Shown in pieces: positions 55,123 to 64,000 of a stretch of DNA of 64,000 bases. The DNA is taken from the NCBI RefSeq assembly GCF_051027545.1, contig NZ_CP194902.1:4774001-4838000 (forward strand), written 5' to 3'. Every line of letters begins with the position of its first letter. Within the stretch, counting starts at the first letter, position 1. The position numbers were made by a program, and so were the translations under genes. The notes below the pieces were generated by a model that was given only the letters and a program-made list of their open reading frames with translations, did no database searches and was not told where the DNA came from. The DNA comes from Methylocaldum sp002005105. Its GTDB lineage: Bacteria; Pseudomonadota; Gammaproteobacteria; Methylococcales; Methylococcaceae.

Positions 55123-56397
55123 TTAAGCACTAATTGAATCCTGCAGCTCGTCGAGCTCATGCAATAACTTCACATCCCGCTTGAGAAGCTCGACTTCCAA
55201 ATCCCACCCTCCGGTTCCGTCCGATTCTTCTCTCAAGATCTGCGCTGCGTTATATAACCGTGCCCTCAATCCGGCGTTTTCCGGACCCAAGTGAATTCTG
55301 CGGTGAATCACTTCGCGACGAAAAAGAACCTCTAAAACGTCGTGAAGCAAAGGCAGACCAGCACCTGTCTTGGCGGACAACCATACTTTTGCGACATCTC
55401 CGCTCGCGTTTCTCTCAGCGTGCGGCTCAATATCCGCAACCCGATCGATCTTGTTAAAGACCTGAATCTGTCTTACTCGATCAGCTCCGATTTCGCTCAG
55501 AACCCGATTGACTTCCGATATGGTTTCGTCAGACCGCTCATCACTCGCATCAATAACGTGAAGCAATAAATCTGCGTCCACCGCTTCCTTCAAAGTCGAA
55601 CGGAATGCTGCAACCAGCTCATGTGGCAAATGCCGGATAAATCCGACCGTGTCAGCTAGAATTACCGTCAAACTCGGCGTTAACTGCAAGCGTCGCAAGG
55701 TGGGATCGAGCGTAGCAAATAACTGATTTGCCGCATAAACGCCAGCCCCCGTCAACGCGTTGAAGAGAGTCGATTTGCCAGCATTTGTATATCCCACCAA
55801 ACTGACAACCGGCAACTCCGCCCGCCGTCTAGCGGAGCGTCCCTGATTGCGTTGCCGCTCGACTTTCTCCAGCCGTTTTTGAATCAGCCGTATTCGATCA
55901 GCAATTAAACGCTTGTCCGTCTCAAGCTGTGTCTCCCCAGGACCACGGAGGCCGATACCCCCTTTTTGACGTTCCAAGTGAGTCCAGCCACGCACCAAAC
56001 GAGTAGATAGGTGCCGCAACTGTGCTAATTCAACCTGGAGTTTGCCTTCGAAGGATTGGGCCCGCTGAGCGAAGATATCGAGAATCAATCCGGTGCGATC
56101 GACAACCCTGACCGAAAGCTCTCTCTCTAAATTACGCTCTTGGCTGGGCGTTAAAGGATGGTTGAAAAGAACCAGCTCTGCTTCGTTCTCCCGGACAATC
56201 CGGGCCAACTCGTCAAGTTTCCCTTTTCCGATGTAATAACGAGGATCGGGCGTGTGTCTCCTGCCTGTCACCGTAGCTACAGGCTCCGCCCCGGCTGATG
56301 AGGCGAGTTCCTGAAGTTCTACAAGAGCTTCGGTCTCGTCCTGAGCGGCCAAATGAACAAGCACGGCACGCTCGCCGGACTTCGGCCTCTCAAACAA
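55123..56397 (-). CDS. hflX: Ribosome-associated GTPase HflX
   Basis: 424 residues from a TTG codon (MFERPKSGERAVLV), supported by GGAGAAG upstream and by family N-termini. The HflX domain contains the Gly-rich KGGIGLRGPGETQLETDKR. The G domain has GYTNAGKST, DTVGF and NKID. Splits or rescues stalled ribosomes. Lies 62 bases after hfq. Confidence 0.96.
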   Translation of the reverse strand: MFERPKSGERAVLVHLAAQDETEALVELQELASSAGAEPVATVTGRRHTPDPRYYIGKGKLDELARIVRENEAELVLFNHPLTPSQERNLERELSVRVVDRTGLILDIFAQRAQSFEGKLQVELAQLRHLSTRLVRGWTHLERQKGGIGLRGPGETQLETDKRLIADRIRLIQKRLEKVERQRNQGRSARRRAELPVVSLVGYTNAGKSTLFNALTGAGVYAANQLFATLDPTLRRLQLTPSLTVILADTVGFIRHLPHELVAAFRSTLKEAVDADLLLHVIDASDERSDETISEVNRVLSEIGADRVRQIQVFNKIDRVADIEPHAERNASGDVAKVWLSAKTGAGLPLLHDVLEVLFRREVIHRRIHLGPENAGLRARLYNAAQILREESDGTGGWDLEVELLKRDVKLLHELDELQDSISA

Positions 56398-56459
56398 GTA
56401 AACTCTTCTCCCAGACCAACTTCGACATCACCATCTTACGGCTTGAACCGAACTGTCGA

Positions 56460-56705
56460 TTAACCCTCGTCTTCCAATCCTTCCGCCGCATGGGGTAGAC
56501 GGACCTGACGCGCAGGGACAATCGTGGAAATGGCATGCTTGTAAACCATTTGGCTTACAGTGTTCTTGAGTATGATCACGTACTGATCGAAAGAATCCAC
56601 TTTACCTTGTAACTTGATCCCGTTTACGAGATAGATCGAAACCGGAACATGTTCTTTTCTAAGCGCATTTAGGAACGGATCTTGTAAATTTTGCCCTTTT
56701 GACAT
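56460..56705 (-). CDS. hfq: RNA chaperone Hfq
   Basis: 81 residues. Sm1 (VSIYLVNGIKLQGKVDSFDQYVIILKN) and Sm2 (YKHAIST) motifs complete. The C-terminal tail is short. Hexamer pairing small RNAs with targets. The usual upstream neighbour miaA is missing; gloA is there instead. Confidence 0.97.
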   Translation of the reverse strand: MSKGQNLQDPFLNALRKEHVPVSIYLVNGIKLQGKVDSFDQYVIILKNTVSQMVYKHAISTIVPARQVRLPHAAEGLEDEG

Positions 56706-56832
56706 CCTCTTTCTCCTTATTGTTATAAGACCGACGCTCAGCCAGTATTAAAACAAATCTCTCATTTTTTCGCCAGGCACAATACCTGACTGTAGCCGCC
56801 ATTAATATATGAAAAATAAGCGCAACAGCCCT

Positions 56833-57216
56833 TTATTCTTTTCCGATTAATTCAATTTTGTAACCATCCGGATCCGCCACGAAGGCAATGACCGTGGTGC
56901 CGTACTTCATGGGGCCGGCTTCGCGTAAAATTTCGCCGCCAGCGCGTCTTATACGCTCGACAGCGTCGTAGATGTCCTCGACTTCGATCGCGATATGCCC
57001 AAAGGCATCGCCCAAGTTATAGCCATGAACACCCCAGTTGTAAGTCAATTCAATCACCGAATCGTGGCGTTCGTCACCGAACCCTACGAATGCCAGAGTG
57101 AATTTTCCATCAGGAAAATCCTCCTTTCTCAATAGTTTCATTCCGAGAATTTCAGTGTAAAAGCGAATCGACCGTTCTAAGTCTCCAACCCGAATCATCG
57201 CGTGCAAGATACGCAT
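56833..57216 (-). CDS. gloA: Lactoylglutathione lyase (glyoxalase I)
   Basis: 127 residues from ATG 57216. Two beta-alpha-beta-beta-beta modules with metal ligands His in LHAMIRV, Glu in VIELTYNWG, His in GHIAIEV and Glu in GYKIELI. Converts the methylglyoxal-glutathione hemithioacetal to lactoylglutathione. Length is typical of the nickel-type bacterial enzyme. Confidence 0.96.
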   Translation of the reverse strand: MRILHAMIRVGDLERSIRFYTEILGMKLLRKEDFPDGKFTLAFVGFGDERHDSVIELTYNWGVHGYNLGDAFGHIAIEVEDIYDAVERIRRAGGEILREAGPMKYGTTVIAFVADPDGYKIELIGKE

Positions 57217-57287
57217 CGACTGACTACCTCGACTCAATTTTTGCTAATGAAATCATCGCGCATCTAATAACCGCCACGAACACATCT

Positions 57288-58628
57288 CTAGGTCAGCGCC
57301 GAAGAGACGGCATTTGCGAGACGGTCGGCCGTAGCACGAACAACATGAGCGTCTTGCCCTTCAACCATAATCCTAATTAGAGGTTCGGTTCCCGACGGTC
57401 TGAGCAAAATACGCCCCTTGCTGCCAAGTTCACGCTGAATTTCATTTTTCAACTTCTGAACCGGCTCGATTTCATCCAAATTGACTTTGTCCCGCACCTT
57501 CACGTTCACCAAACACTGAGGGTATTTGACCATGTCGCTCTTCAATTCGTTAAGCGATTTGCCCGCCTCGTGCATCGCTGCCATAACCTGCAAAGCAGAA
57601 ACAATACCATCGCCGGTCGTAATCCGGTCCCGGCATATGATATGACCTGAACTTTCACCGCCGAGCACGCTGTCATGCTGAAGCATCATTTCCATCACGT
57701 AACGATCTCCTACCGCAGCGCGCTTAAACTCTAACCCCAACGCATCCAGCGCATGCTCTAACCCTAAGTTACTCATCAGAGTACCGACTATCGGCCCTCT
57801 TAACCCACCGCACTCCATACGGGACTTAGCGATGATGTAAACGAGTTCATCGCCATCGACGATCTCCCCTTTATGATCGACCATGATCAGCCGATCGCCG
57901 TCGCCATCCAAGGCGATCCCAAAATCCGCCTGCTCTTCCAATACCGCACGGCTAAGTCGCTCGGGTTTGGTAGCTCCGACGCCGTCGTTTATATTCAAGC
58001 CATTGGGCTGAATGCCAATAGCGACAACCGTCGCACCAACTTCCTCGAATACATGGGGCGCGATGTGATATGTCGAGCCATGGGCGCAATCGACAACAAT
58101 TTTGAATCCAGTAAATTCGATGCGGGACGGAATAGTGCTTTTGCAAAATTCGATATAACGCCCGACCGCATCACTGATGCGAGACGCTTTGCCTATCCTT
58201 GAAGACTCCACCGTCGTCATGGGTTTGTCCAATTGCTCCTCAATCTGGAGCTCGACCTCGTCCGGAAGCTTCATGCCATCGGGCCCAAAAAACTTAATCC
58301 CATTATCGTAATGCGGATTGTGCGAGGCGCTGATGACTATCCCGGCCTGGGCTCGAAACGTCCGCGTAAGATAAGCGATTGCCGGGGTTGGCATGGGACC
58401 GAGCAACTGAGTATTAATCCCCGCCGCCGCAAGCCCCGCCTCGAGAGCAGATTCGAACATGTAGCCGGAAATTCTGGTGTCCTTTCCGATCAGAACATTG
58501 GAAGGGTAGCGATCCAGCGAAAACACGCGGCCTGCCGCCCAACCCAACTTCAGCATAAAGTCCGGTGTAATAGGATATTCCCCTACTTTGCCGCGAATTC
58601 CGTCTGTACCAAAGTACGATTTTTTCAT
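57288..58628 (-). CDS. glmM: Phosphoglucosamine mutase
   Basis: 446 residues. Active-site phosphoserine in GIVISASHNPHYDNGIKFFG (~102), metal loop DGDGDRL (~242), and phosphate loop RPSGTEPLIRIMVEG. Interconverts glucosamine 6- and 1-phosphate for UDP-GlcNAc. Follows ftsH across a terminator. Confidence 0.97.
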   Translation of the reverse strand: MKKSYFGTDGIRGKVGEYPITPDFMLKLGWAAGRVFSLDRYPSNVLIGKDTRISGYMFESALEAGLAAAGINTQLLGPMPTPAIAYLTRTFRAQAGIVISASHNPHYDNGIKFFGPDGMKLPDEVELQIEEQLDKPMTTVESSRIGKASRISDAVGRYIEFCKSTIPSRIEFTGFKIVVDCAHGSTYHIAPHVFEEVGATVVAIGIQPNGLNINDGVGATKPERLSRAVLEEQADFGIALDGDGDRLIMVDHKGEIVDGDELVYIIAKSRMECGGLRGPIVGTLMSNLGLEHALDALGLEFKRAAVGDRYVMEMMLQHDSVLGGESSGHIICRDRITTGDGIVSALQVMAAMHEAGKSLNELKSDMVKYPQCLVNVKVRDKVNLDEIEPVQKLKNEIQRELGSKGRILLRPSGTEPLIRIMVEGQDAHVVRATADRLANAVSSALT

Positions 58629-58865
58629 TCGCCGTCCTTCAAATCTAAAGATTCAATTATTTTTGATTTTACGCTCTATGCAGTAGCCGATCCGTCGACA
58701 CCTTTTGGACACACTAATACCTTCCGCTTTCAAGAAGCATGGAAATTACGCAATTATCCGCGCCGTCTATGTCCTTAGTTTCATAGCGACTACCCTCCAT
58801 TCCAACGGACAAGTTCTATCCGACAACTGAACGTAAAAGCTCGTCAGCTAGTGTAGGCGATCCAT

Positions 58866-58906
58866 ACAAAAACAAAACCCCCCGCACCTAGCACGGTGCC
58901 GGGGGT
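58866..58906 (-). terminator. Rho-independent terminator after ftsH
   Basis: 12 bp GC-rich stem (ACCCCCCGCACC with GGTGCCGGGGGT, one mismatch) around a six-base loop, followed on the minus strand by a T-rich run TTTTGTTTTTG. Lies 24 bases past the ftsH stop and separates it from glmM. Confidence 0.85.
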
Positions 58907-58929
58907 CTCAATAAGCCTACCAAACAGAA

Positions 58930-60855
58930 TCAGTGCTGTTCCGCTGCTTTACCGATGCCTCCAGCTCCTTTTGCCTTGGGAGTCTCTTTAGCACCCAAAC
59001 CCGCCGCAGCACCACCGCTCGGAGGCGCCTCGCCCCAGCTTTGCGGCGGACGCGGAACCTTGCCTTCCATAATGTCGTCGATTTGGAAACGATCGATTGT
59101 CTCGTACTTGATCAAGGCTTCAGCCATCAGATGTAATTTTTCCATGTTTTCTCGCAACAAGCGCTCCGAACGCTCATAGTTGCGATCGATTACCGAGCGA
59201 ATTTCCTCATCGATCAGATGCGCCGTCTCCTCGGAGACCATTTTATGCTTGGTGACGGAGCGTCCCAAGAATACTTCGCCTTCTTCTTCGCTATACGCCA
59301 ACGGCCCTAAACGTTCCGAGAGCCCCCATCGGGTAACCATGCTGCGCGCGAGATTGGTAGCCCGCTCGATATCGTTCTGAGCGCCGGTCGTCACTTTTTC
59401 TTTGCCGAAAATGAGCTCTTCCGCTATACGTCCTCCGAACAAACTCGAAATCTGGCTTTCCAGTTTCTGCTTGCTCGCACTGTACTGGTCACGCTCCGGC
59501 AAAAACATAGTAATTCCCAGCGCCCGGCCGCGCGGCATGATGCTGACCTTGTACACCGGATCGTGTTCCGGAACCAGCCGTCCCACAATCGCATGACCTG
59601 CCTCGTGATAAGCGGTGAGCTGCTTCTCCTCGTCGGTCATTACCATGGATTTGCGCTCTACGCCCATAAGAATCTTATCCTTGGCTTTCTCGAAGTCCTC
59701 CATGTCGACGCTGCGCTTATTCTTGCGGGCGGCGAACAAAGCCGCCTCGTTGACCAAGTTGGCCAAATCAGCGCCGGAAAATCCAGGGGTGCCGCGTGCC
59801 AGATATTCGACTTCCACGTTGTCGGCAATCGGCACTCGCTTCATGTGCACCTTCAAGATTTGCTCGCGACCACGAACGTCAGGTAGTCCAACGACGATCT
59901 GACGGTCAAAGCGCCCAGGACGCAAGAGCGCCGGATCCAGAACATCGGGGCGGTTGGTTGCCGCGATGACGATAATACCTTCGTTTCCTTCGAAACCGTC
60001 CATTTCGACGAGCAACTGATTGAGCGTCTGCTCGCGCTCGTCGTGGCCACCGCCTAAACCGGCACCACGATGGCGGCCTACCGCATCGATCTCGTCAATG
60101 AAGATGATGCACGGCGCATTTTTCTTCGCCGTCTCGAACATATCGCGCACGCGGGACGCACCCACGCCCACAAACATCTCGACAAAATCCGAGCCCGAGA
60201 TGGAAAAGAACGGAACCTTAGCCTCTCCGGCGATCGCTCGGGCCAGCAAAGTCTTACCGGTCCCTGGCGGACCGACCATCAGAGCCCCGCGCGGAATCTT
60301 GCCGCCCAGCTTCTGAAACTTGCTCGGATCCTTGAGGAAATCGACCATCTCCTGAACGTCTTCCTTGGCCTCTTCAACGCCCGCTACGTCGGCAAACGTC
60401 ACCTTGACTTGATCTTCTTCGATCAGCCGAGCTCGGCTCTTACCGAAGGACATGGCCCCCCTTCCTCCGGTACCGCCTTGCATTTGCCGCATGAAGAAAA
60501 TCCACACAGCAATCAGCAGCAGCATCGGGAACCACGAAATAAAGATCTGCATCAATAATGATTGAGATTCTGGCGGCTGAGCCTTGATCTCGACATGGTT
60601 CTTCAGCAGGTCATCAACCAAGTGGTCGTCGCCAGGACTGTAAGTAGTGAACTTCTCGCCGGTCCCGAGCATGCCCCGGATCATTTGCCCGTCGATAGTC
60701 ACCTGCTTAATCTGCCCCTCGTTCACCGCCGAGATGAACTGCGAATACGACATAGTCGAATCGACCGACTTTCGGGAGCCAAAATTATTGAAAACCGACA
60801 TCAAAACGACGGCGATGACTACCCACAGAATTATGTTCTTCAACATGTCATTCAC
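58930..60855 (-). CDS. ftsH: ATP-dependent zinc metalloprotease FtsH
   Basis: 641 residues from GTG 60855 (GAGGAAG seven bases upstream); ATG 60846 is an alternative. Two membrane helices flank a periplasmic domain (~25-100). AAA+ domain with GPPGTGKTLLA, IIFIDEIDAVG and the second region of homology. Peptidase site HEAGH near residue 417. Gly/Ala/Pro-rich C-terminus. Degrades membrane and regulatory proteins; its modulators HflK/HflC are nearby. Confidence 0.98.
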   Translation of the reverse strand: MNDMLKNIILWVVIAVVLMSVFNNFGSRKSVDSTMSYSQFISAVNEGQIKQVTIDGQMIRGMLGTGEKFTTYSPGDDHLVDDLLKNHVEIKAQPPESQSLLMQIFISWFPMLLLIAVWIFFMRQMQGGTGGRGAMSFGKSRARLIEEDQVKVTFADVAGVEEAKEDVQEMVDFLKDPSKFQKLGGKIPRGALMVGPPGTGKTLLARAIAGEAKVPFFSISGSDFVEMFVGVGASRVRDMFETAKKNAPCIIFIDEIDAVGRHRGAGLGGGHDEREQTLNQLLVEMDGFEGNEGIIVIAATNRPDVLDPALLRPGRFDRQIVVGLPDVRGREQILKVHMKRVPIADNVEVEYLARGTPGFSGADLANLVNEAALFAARKNKRSVDMEDFEKAKDKILMGVERKSMVMTDEEKQLTAYHEAGHAIVGRLVPEHDPVYKVSIMPRGRALGITMFLPERDQYSASKQKLESQISSLFGGRIAEELIFGKEKVTTGAQNDIERATNLARSMVTRWGLSERLGPLAYSEEEGEVFLGRSVTKHKMVSEETAHLIDEEIRSVIDRNYERSERLLRENMEKLHLMAEALIKYETIDRFQIDDIMEGKVPRPPQSWGEAPPSGGAAAGLGAKETPKAKGAGGIGKAAEQH

Positions 60856-61213
60856 GGTCTAACTTCCTCGTCGGATAAATCCGACCATTTTTTTGAAATA
60901 GTTTACAAATACTATCAGGATATCGCCCGGTGTAAATGCTTCAACCAGGCAAGGACAATCGTAGAAGCCTACATCTACCTCCCTCTTCACTGACTTTTCG
61001 ACTGCGCATATTCAAGAAGGTTCATTCAGCAATTTTTCTGCCGAGAACTGTCCGAGCTCTCGCAACCATCGGCACCGCACGCGAATACCGGCGTGAGAAA
61101 TTTATTACACCGATGCAGCGCCGCCGCACCCATCATCAAAACCTCGATGCGGCAAATGCCCTACCCCAAAGCGGGTACTGCAAGAAATTTTTTGGCTGAC
61201 CAATTATTAATCA

Positions 61214-61351
61214 GGCCCGTTAATACCCTCCTGGTATTTCGGGCCGCCGCCCAAGCCGGTACACGCCCGGCCTGGGCTCACGCGGCTTGCCGCCGCGCCG
61301 GGGCATCCCTGCCCCGGATTAACCCGGCCTATATTTATAGGCCGGGTTAAT
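61214..61351. repeat. Array of five consecutive hairpins
   Basis: Adjacent stems: GGCCCG/CGGGCC (61214-61245); CCCAAGCCGG/CCGGCCTGGG, one mismatch (61250-61276); CGCGGC/GCCGCG (61281-61297); CCGGGGCA/TGCCCCGG (61298-61317); and a perfect 16+2+16 palindrome with arm ATTAACCCGGCCTATA (61318-61351). The 760 bp between ftsH and the TonB receptor hold no gene I can support. Confidence 0.8.
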
Positions 61352-61615
61352 AATGTCACCGACATCGGCCTGCAATCTCCATCAACGACAGCCATGGGCG
61401 CAAAAAACAAGAAATTGCCAGAGCACTTCCAACCCTTATCGCGCCACCCCAAGCATGTCATTTGCCTCACTTCGCCGACCAGGAATGCGTGATTTCACAC
61501 ACCCCGATCGACCTTTCCGACAAACTATCCTCCAGTTCTCGGCCTGAAGACGGACTGGCTCAAATAGTGCTTACGCTAACAGCCGTCTCAAAAAACTAAA
61601 ACAACAAGTCCGAAA

Positions 61616-63694
61616 ATGATGAGCAATCACTATTTAAAGATGACTCTCGCACTCTTATGCAGCGGAGCAACCATCGGGGGAAAAGCATGGGCCGATCATG
61701 ACACCAAGCCCACTCAGTTACCAACTTTAACGATTACCGGCGAAGCCGATACGGCACCTCAAGCTCTCACCGTACCTAATATCGAAACCGCGCGCGAGCA
61801 GATTAACCGGGTTCCCGGAGGCGTCGATATTATCGATGCGGAAAGCTATCAGAAGGGCCGTGCCGCCAATCTCAAGGATGTTCTCGACTACTCTCCCGGC
61901 GTGTACGTGCAACCGCGATTCGGTGCCGAGGAATCGCGGGTCTCGATCCGAGGCTCCGGCATTCAACGCACCTTTCACGGCCGCGGCATCAAACTCCTTC
62001 AGGACGGAGTTCCGCTAAACCTCGCCGACGGAGGCTTCGACATGCAGGCAGTAGAGCCTCTGGCTGCCGAATACGTGGAAGTTTACCGCGGCGCTAACGC
62101 ACTCATGTACGGCTCTACCACCCTTGGCGGAGCGATCAACTTCGTGAGCCGGACCGGATACACCGCGTCGCCTCTACAGCTACGCTTCGAATCCGGCAGC
62201 TTCGACACTTACCGTGCCCAGGTGAGCTCAGGGCAAGTGATCGGCGATGCTGATTACTATATCTCCGGAACCTTCTTTTCTACCAACGGTTTTCGCAACT
62301 GGAGCGAGCAGGAGAACGAGCGCATCTTCAGCAATTTCGGCTATCGCTTCAATGAGAACCTGGAAACGCGCTTCTACGTCACTTATGTCAACACCCAATC
62401 GAACCTACCAGGAAGCTTAACCAAAGCGCAACTGGAAGACGATCCGACCCAGGCCAATCCAAGCAGCCTCAGAGGCCAGCAGAAGCGCGACTTCAGGCTG
62501 ATGCGGCTCGGCAATACCACTACCTGGCGATGGGACGACAAGCAGCGCATCGACATCAGCAGCTTCTGGTCTTACAAGGATCTTTATCACCCTATTTTTC
62601 AGGTTCTTGACCAGGTTTCCGACGATTACGGCATGAACATCCGTTACACCAACGAAAACGATTTGTTCGGCCGCAAGAATATTTTCATCCTGGGTCTATA
62701 TCCGACCGGCGGCCGAACCCAGGACGACCGTTTCGTCAACGTCGGCGGCCACCGCGGCGCCAGAAGGGCCAAGAGTACGCAAGACGCCATCAACATCGAT
62801 CTCTACGGCGAAAACCAACACTATATCTTGCATCAATTGGCCCTGGTTACCGGCCTTCAACTGTCCTATGCCTCACGCGAATATACCGATCGCTTCCTGA
62901 GCAATGGCGATCAAAGCGACCACCAGGATTTCTTCGGGGTCAGCCCGAAAATCGGCGCGCGCTGGGAATTCACGGCCAATAGCCAAGCTTATGTGAATTT
63001 CAGCCGCAGTTTCGAACCCCCGTCATTCGGCGAACTGGTCGTCCAGCGGAACGGCGTTCCGCTTGAGCTGACGGCTCAAAGGGGCAGCACTGTAGAAATC
63101 GGAACGCGCGGCAGAGAGGGCATCGTCAACTGGGACTTGTCCTATTACCACGCTTGGGTAGAAAACGAATTGCTTCAACTGCGCGATCCCACCGATCCGA
63201 CCGCGACGGCGACGATTACCCGCAACGCGGACTCCACGACCGTACACCAGGGTATCGAACTCGGTTTCGAGGTCCGCCCCATAGACGATATCGTCCTGCG
63301 CCAAGCCTATATGTGGAACGATTTTCGGTTTGACAACGACCCGACCTACGGCGATAACCGCTTACCGGGAATCCCGGAACATTACTTGAGAACGGAACTG
63401 CGCTACGAGCATCCGTCCGGCTTTTACGCGGGTCCCAACGTGGAGTGGTCCGCGACCCGAATTCCGGTCGACCTGGCCAATACGCTGTCCGCCGATGCCT
63501 ACGCTATCATGGGTTTTCGCGCTGGTTATAGGACCAAACAAGGATTTTCCGCCTACTTCGAAGCGAAGAACCTGACCGACGAAAAATATGCGGCAACCAC
63601 TGGCGTCATCGCCAATGCCGACGGACGCGATGCGGCGCAGTTTTATCCGGGTGATGGGCGGGCTTTCTTCGGTGGCGTGGAATACCGGTTTTAA
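61616..63694 (+). CDS. TonB-dependent outer-membrane receptor
   Basis: 692 residues with an alternative ATG three bases on. Signal peptide (TLALLCSGATIGGKAWA), a possible TonB box around LPTLTITGEAD, a plug domain (~55-165; VSIRGSGIQRTFHGRGIKLLQDGVP, ANALMYGSTTLGGAINFVSR) and a 22-strand barrel ending in Phe (VEYRF). The plug resembles FecA-type siderophore receptors, but the ligand is unknown. No ECF sigma pair nearby. Confidence 0.93.
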   Translation: MMSNHYLKMTLALLCSGATIGGKAWADHDTKPTQLPTLTITGEADTAPQALTVPNIETAREQINRVPGGVDIIDAESYQKGRAANLKDVLDYSPGVYVQPRFGAEESRVSIRGSGIQRTFHGRGIKLLQDGVPLNLADGGFDMQAVEPLAAEYVEVYRGANALMYGSTTLGGAINFVSRTGYTASPLQLRFESGSFDTYRAQVSSGQVIGDADYYISGTFFSTNGFRNWSEQENERIFSNFGYRFNENLETRFYVTYVNTQSNLPGSLTKAQLEDDPTQANPSSLRGQQKRDFRLMRLGNTTTWRWDDKQRIDISSFWSYKDLYHPIFQVLDQVSDDYGMNIRYTNENDLFGRKNIFILGLYPTGGRTQDDRFVNVGGHRGARRAKSTQDAINIDLYGENQHYILHQLALVTGLQLSYASREYTDRFLSNGDQSDHQDFFGVSPKIGARWEFTANSQAYVNFSRSFEPPSFGELVVQRNGVPLELTAQRGSTVEIGTRGREGIVNWDLSYYHAWVENELLQLRDPTDPTATATITRNADSTTVHQGIELGFEVRPIDDIVLRQAYMWNDFRFDNDPTYGDNRLPGIPEHYLRTELRYEHPSGFYAGPNVEWSATRIPVDLANTLSADAYAIMGFRAGYRTKQGFSAYFEAKNLTDEKYAATTGVIANADGRDAAQFYPGDGRAFFGGVEYRF

Positions 63695-63735
63695 CGTAGC
63701 GGCCGGATAGTACTCGATATCGACAAAATGAAATA

Positions 63736-63775
63736 ACGGGGCTTGCAATCTGACGCGTTCGGTTGCAAACCCCGT
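63736..63775. terminator. Possible terminator hairpin after the TonB receptor
   Basis: 13 bp inverted repeat, ACGGGGCTTGCAA with TTGCAAACCCCGT, one mismatch, 42 bases after the receptor stop. It lacks a clear T-run, so termination is uncertain; it may be bidirectional. Confidence 0.4.
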
Positions 63776-63910
63776 CGCCCCGTAGACTAACGGGCTGATC
63801 GTCAAGTCACTTTGAAACCTGGATAGGCGAGAACGTCACAAGCACCCGCATCCGTTCATACAGCGCACAATCCATTTATGACGCGGCGGAACGATCACGC
63901 ATCTACGGGA

Positions 63911-64000
63911 TTACTTCACAAGCAACACCGGCACTTCGCTCAGATGGATGACCTTGGTGGCTACCGACCCCATGAGCAGAGCCGCGACCGAACCAAGGCC
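63911..64000 (-). CDS. Universal stress protein, C-terminal end (partial)
   Basis: The last 29 residues of a UspA-family protein whose start is beyond the window. The end GSVATKVIHLSEVPVLLVK is the conserved C-terminal strand region that follows the ATP-binding G-x-x-x-x-x-x-x-GS loop in the family. Stop TAA at 63911-63913. Confidence 0.85.
   Translation of the reverse strand, partial: GLGSVAALLMGSVATKVIHLSEVPVLLVK

Noticed and set aside
61214..61351. CRISPR-like or riboswitch interpretation of the hairpin array
   Set aside because: Stems differ in sequence and there are no regular spacers, so not CRISPR. No conserved motif of a known riboswitch class (such as cobalamin or FMN) was seen.

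Overview
The window is bacterial chromosome, GC-rich in most places. Its housekeeping order (glmM, ftsH, hfq, hflX, hflK, hflC, hisZ, purA, rnr, rlmB, plus erpA) is typical of a gammaproteobacterium. The dispersed palindromic repeats, the fused cytochrome oxidase I/III and the mtnA gene fit an environmental, respiring member. A Methylococcales-like lineage is possible but cannot be proved from these genes alone.

Region 1 (1-17.3 kb) is an accessory island. After a sodium:alanine symporter come, on the minus strand, one giant secreted YD/Rhs-repeat protein (2615 aa: signal anchor, five PKD repeats, NHL propeller, YD repeats, DUF4258-like tip) with its candidate immunity gene. Downstream of it is an array of orphan Rhs C-terminal cassettes, two of them still with tip and candidate immunity gene, and two reduced to relics. 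Related palindromic repeats sit at each cassette boundary. The whole locus lies between two ~640 bp direct repeats carrying an intact and a truncated copy of one lipoprotein gene. An IS630-type element with a frameshifted transposase and a MITE-like repeat family complete the island.

Region 2 (17.3-29.5 kb) holds a translationally coupled DUF3604 / parvulin / HupE-UreJ operon, an isopenicillin-N-synthase-like dioxygenase, a cell-wall amidase, a fructokinase-like PfkB kinase, a MarR regulator, an AI-2E-family permease, a PAP2 phosphatase and a PRC-barrel protein.

Region 3 (29.5-42.2 kb) is envelope and respiration: an RND efflux pair coupled to a beta/gamma-crystallin-like secreted protein, a 33-residue membrane ORF, an HtrA-like protease, and two cytochromes c divergent from a cox cluster (coxB, a small monooxygenase, a cation antiporter, fused coxA-coxC, a small membrane protein).

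Region 4 (42.3-61 kb) is conserved housekeeping: erpA, a DUF2845 protein, an RlpA-like protein, serS, mtnA, rlmB, rnr, tRNA-Leu(CAG), purA, hisZ, hflC, hflK, hflX, hfq, gloA, glmM and ftsH. The window ends with a five-hairpin intergenic array, a TonB-dependent receptor, and the 3' end of a universal stress protein gene.

Start codons were reassigned inward for several genes where a Shine-Dalgarno sequence, signal peptide or stop-start overlap supported it.
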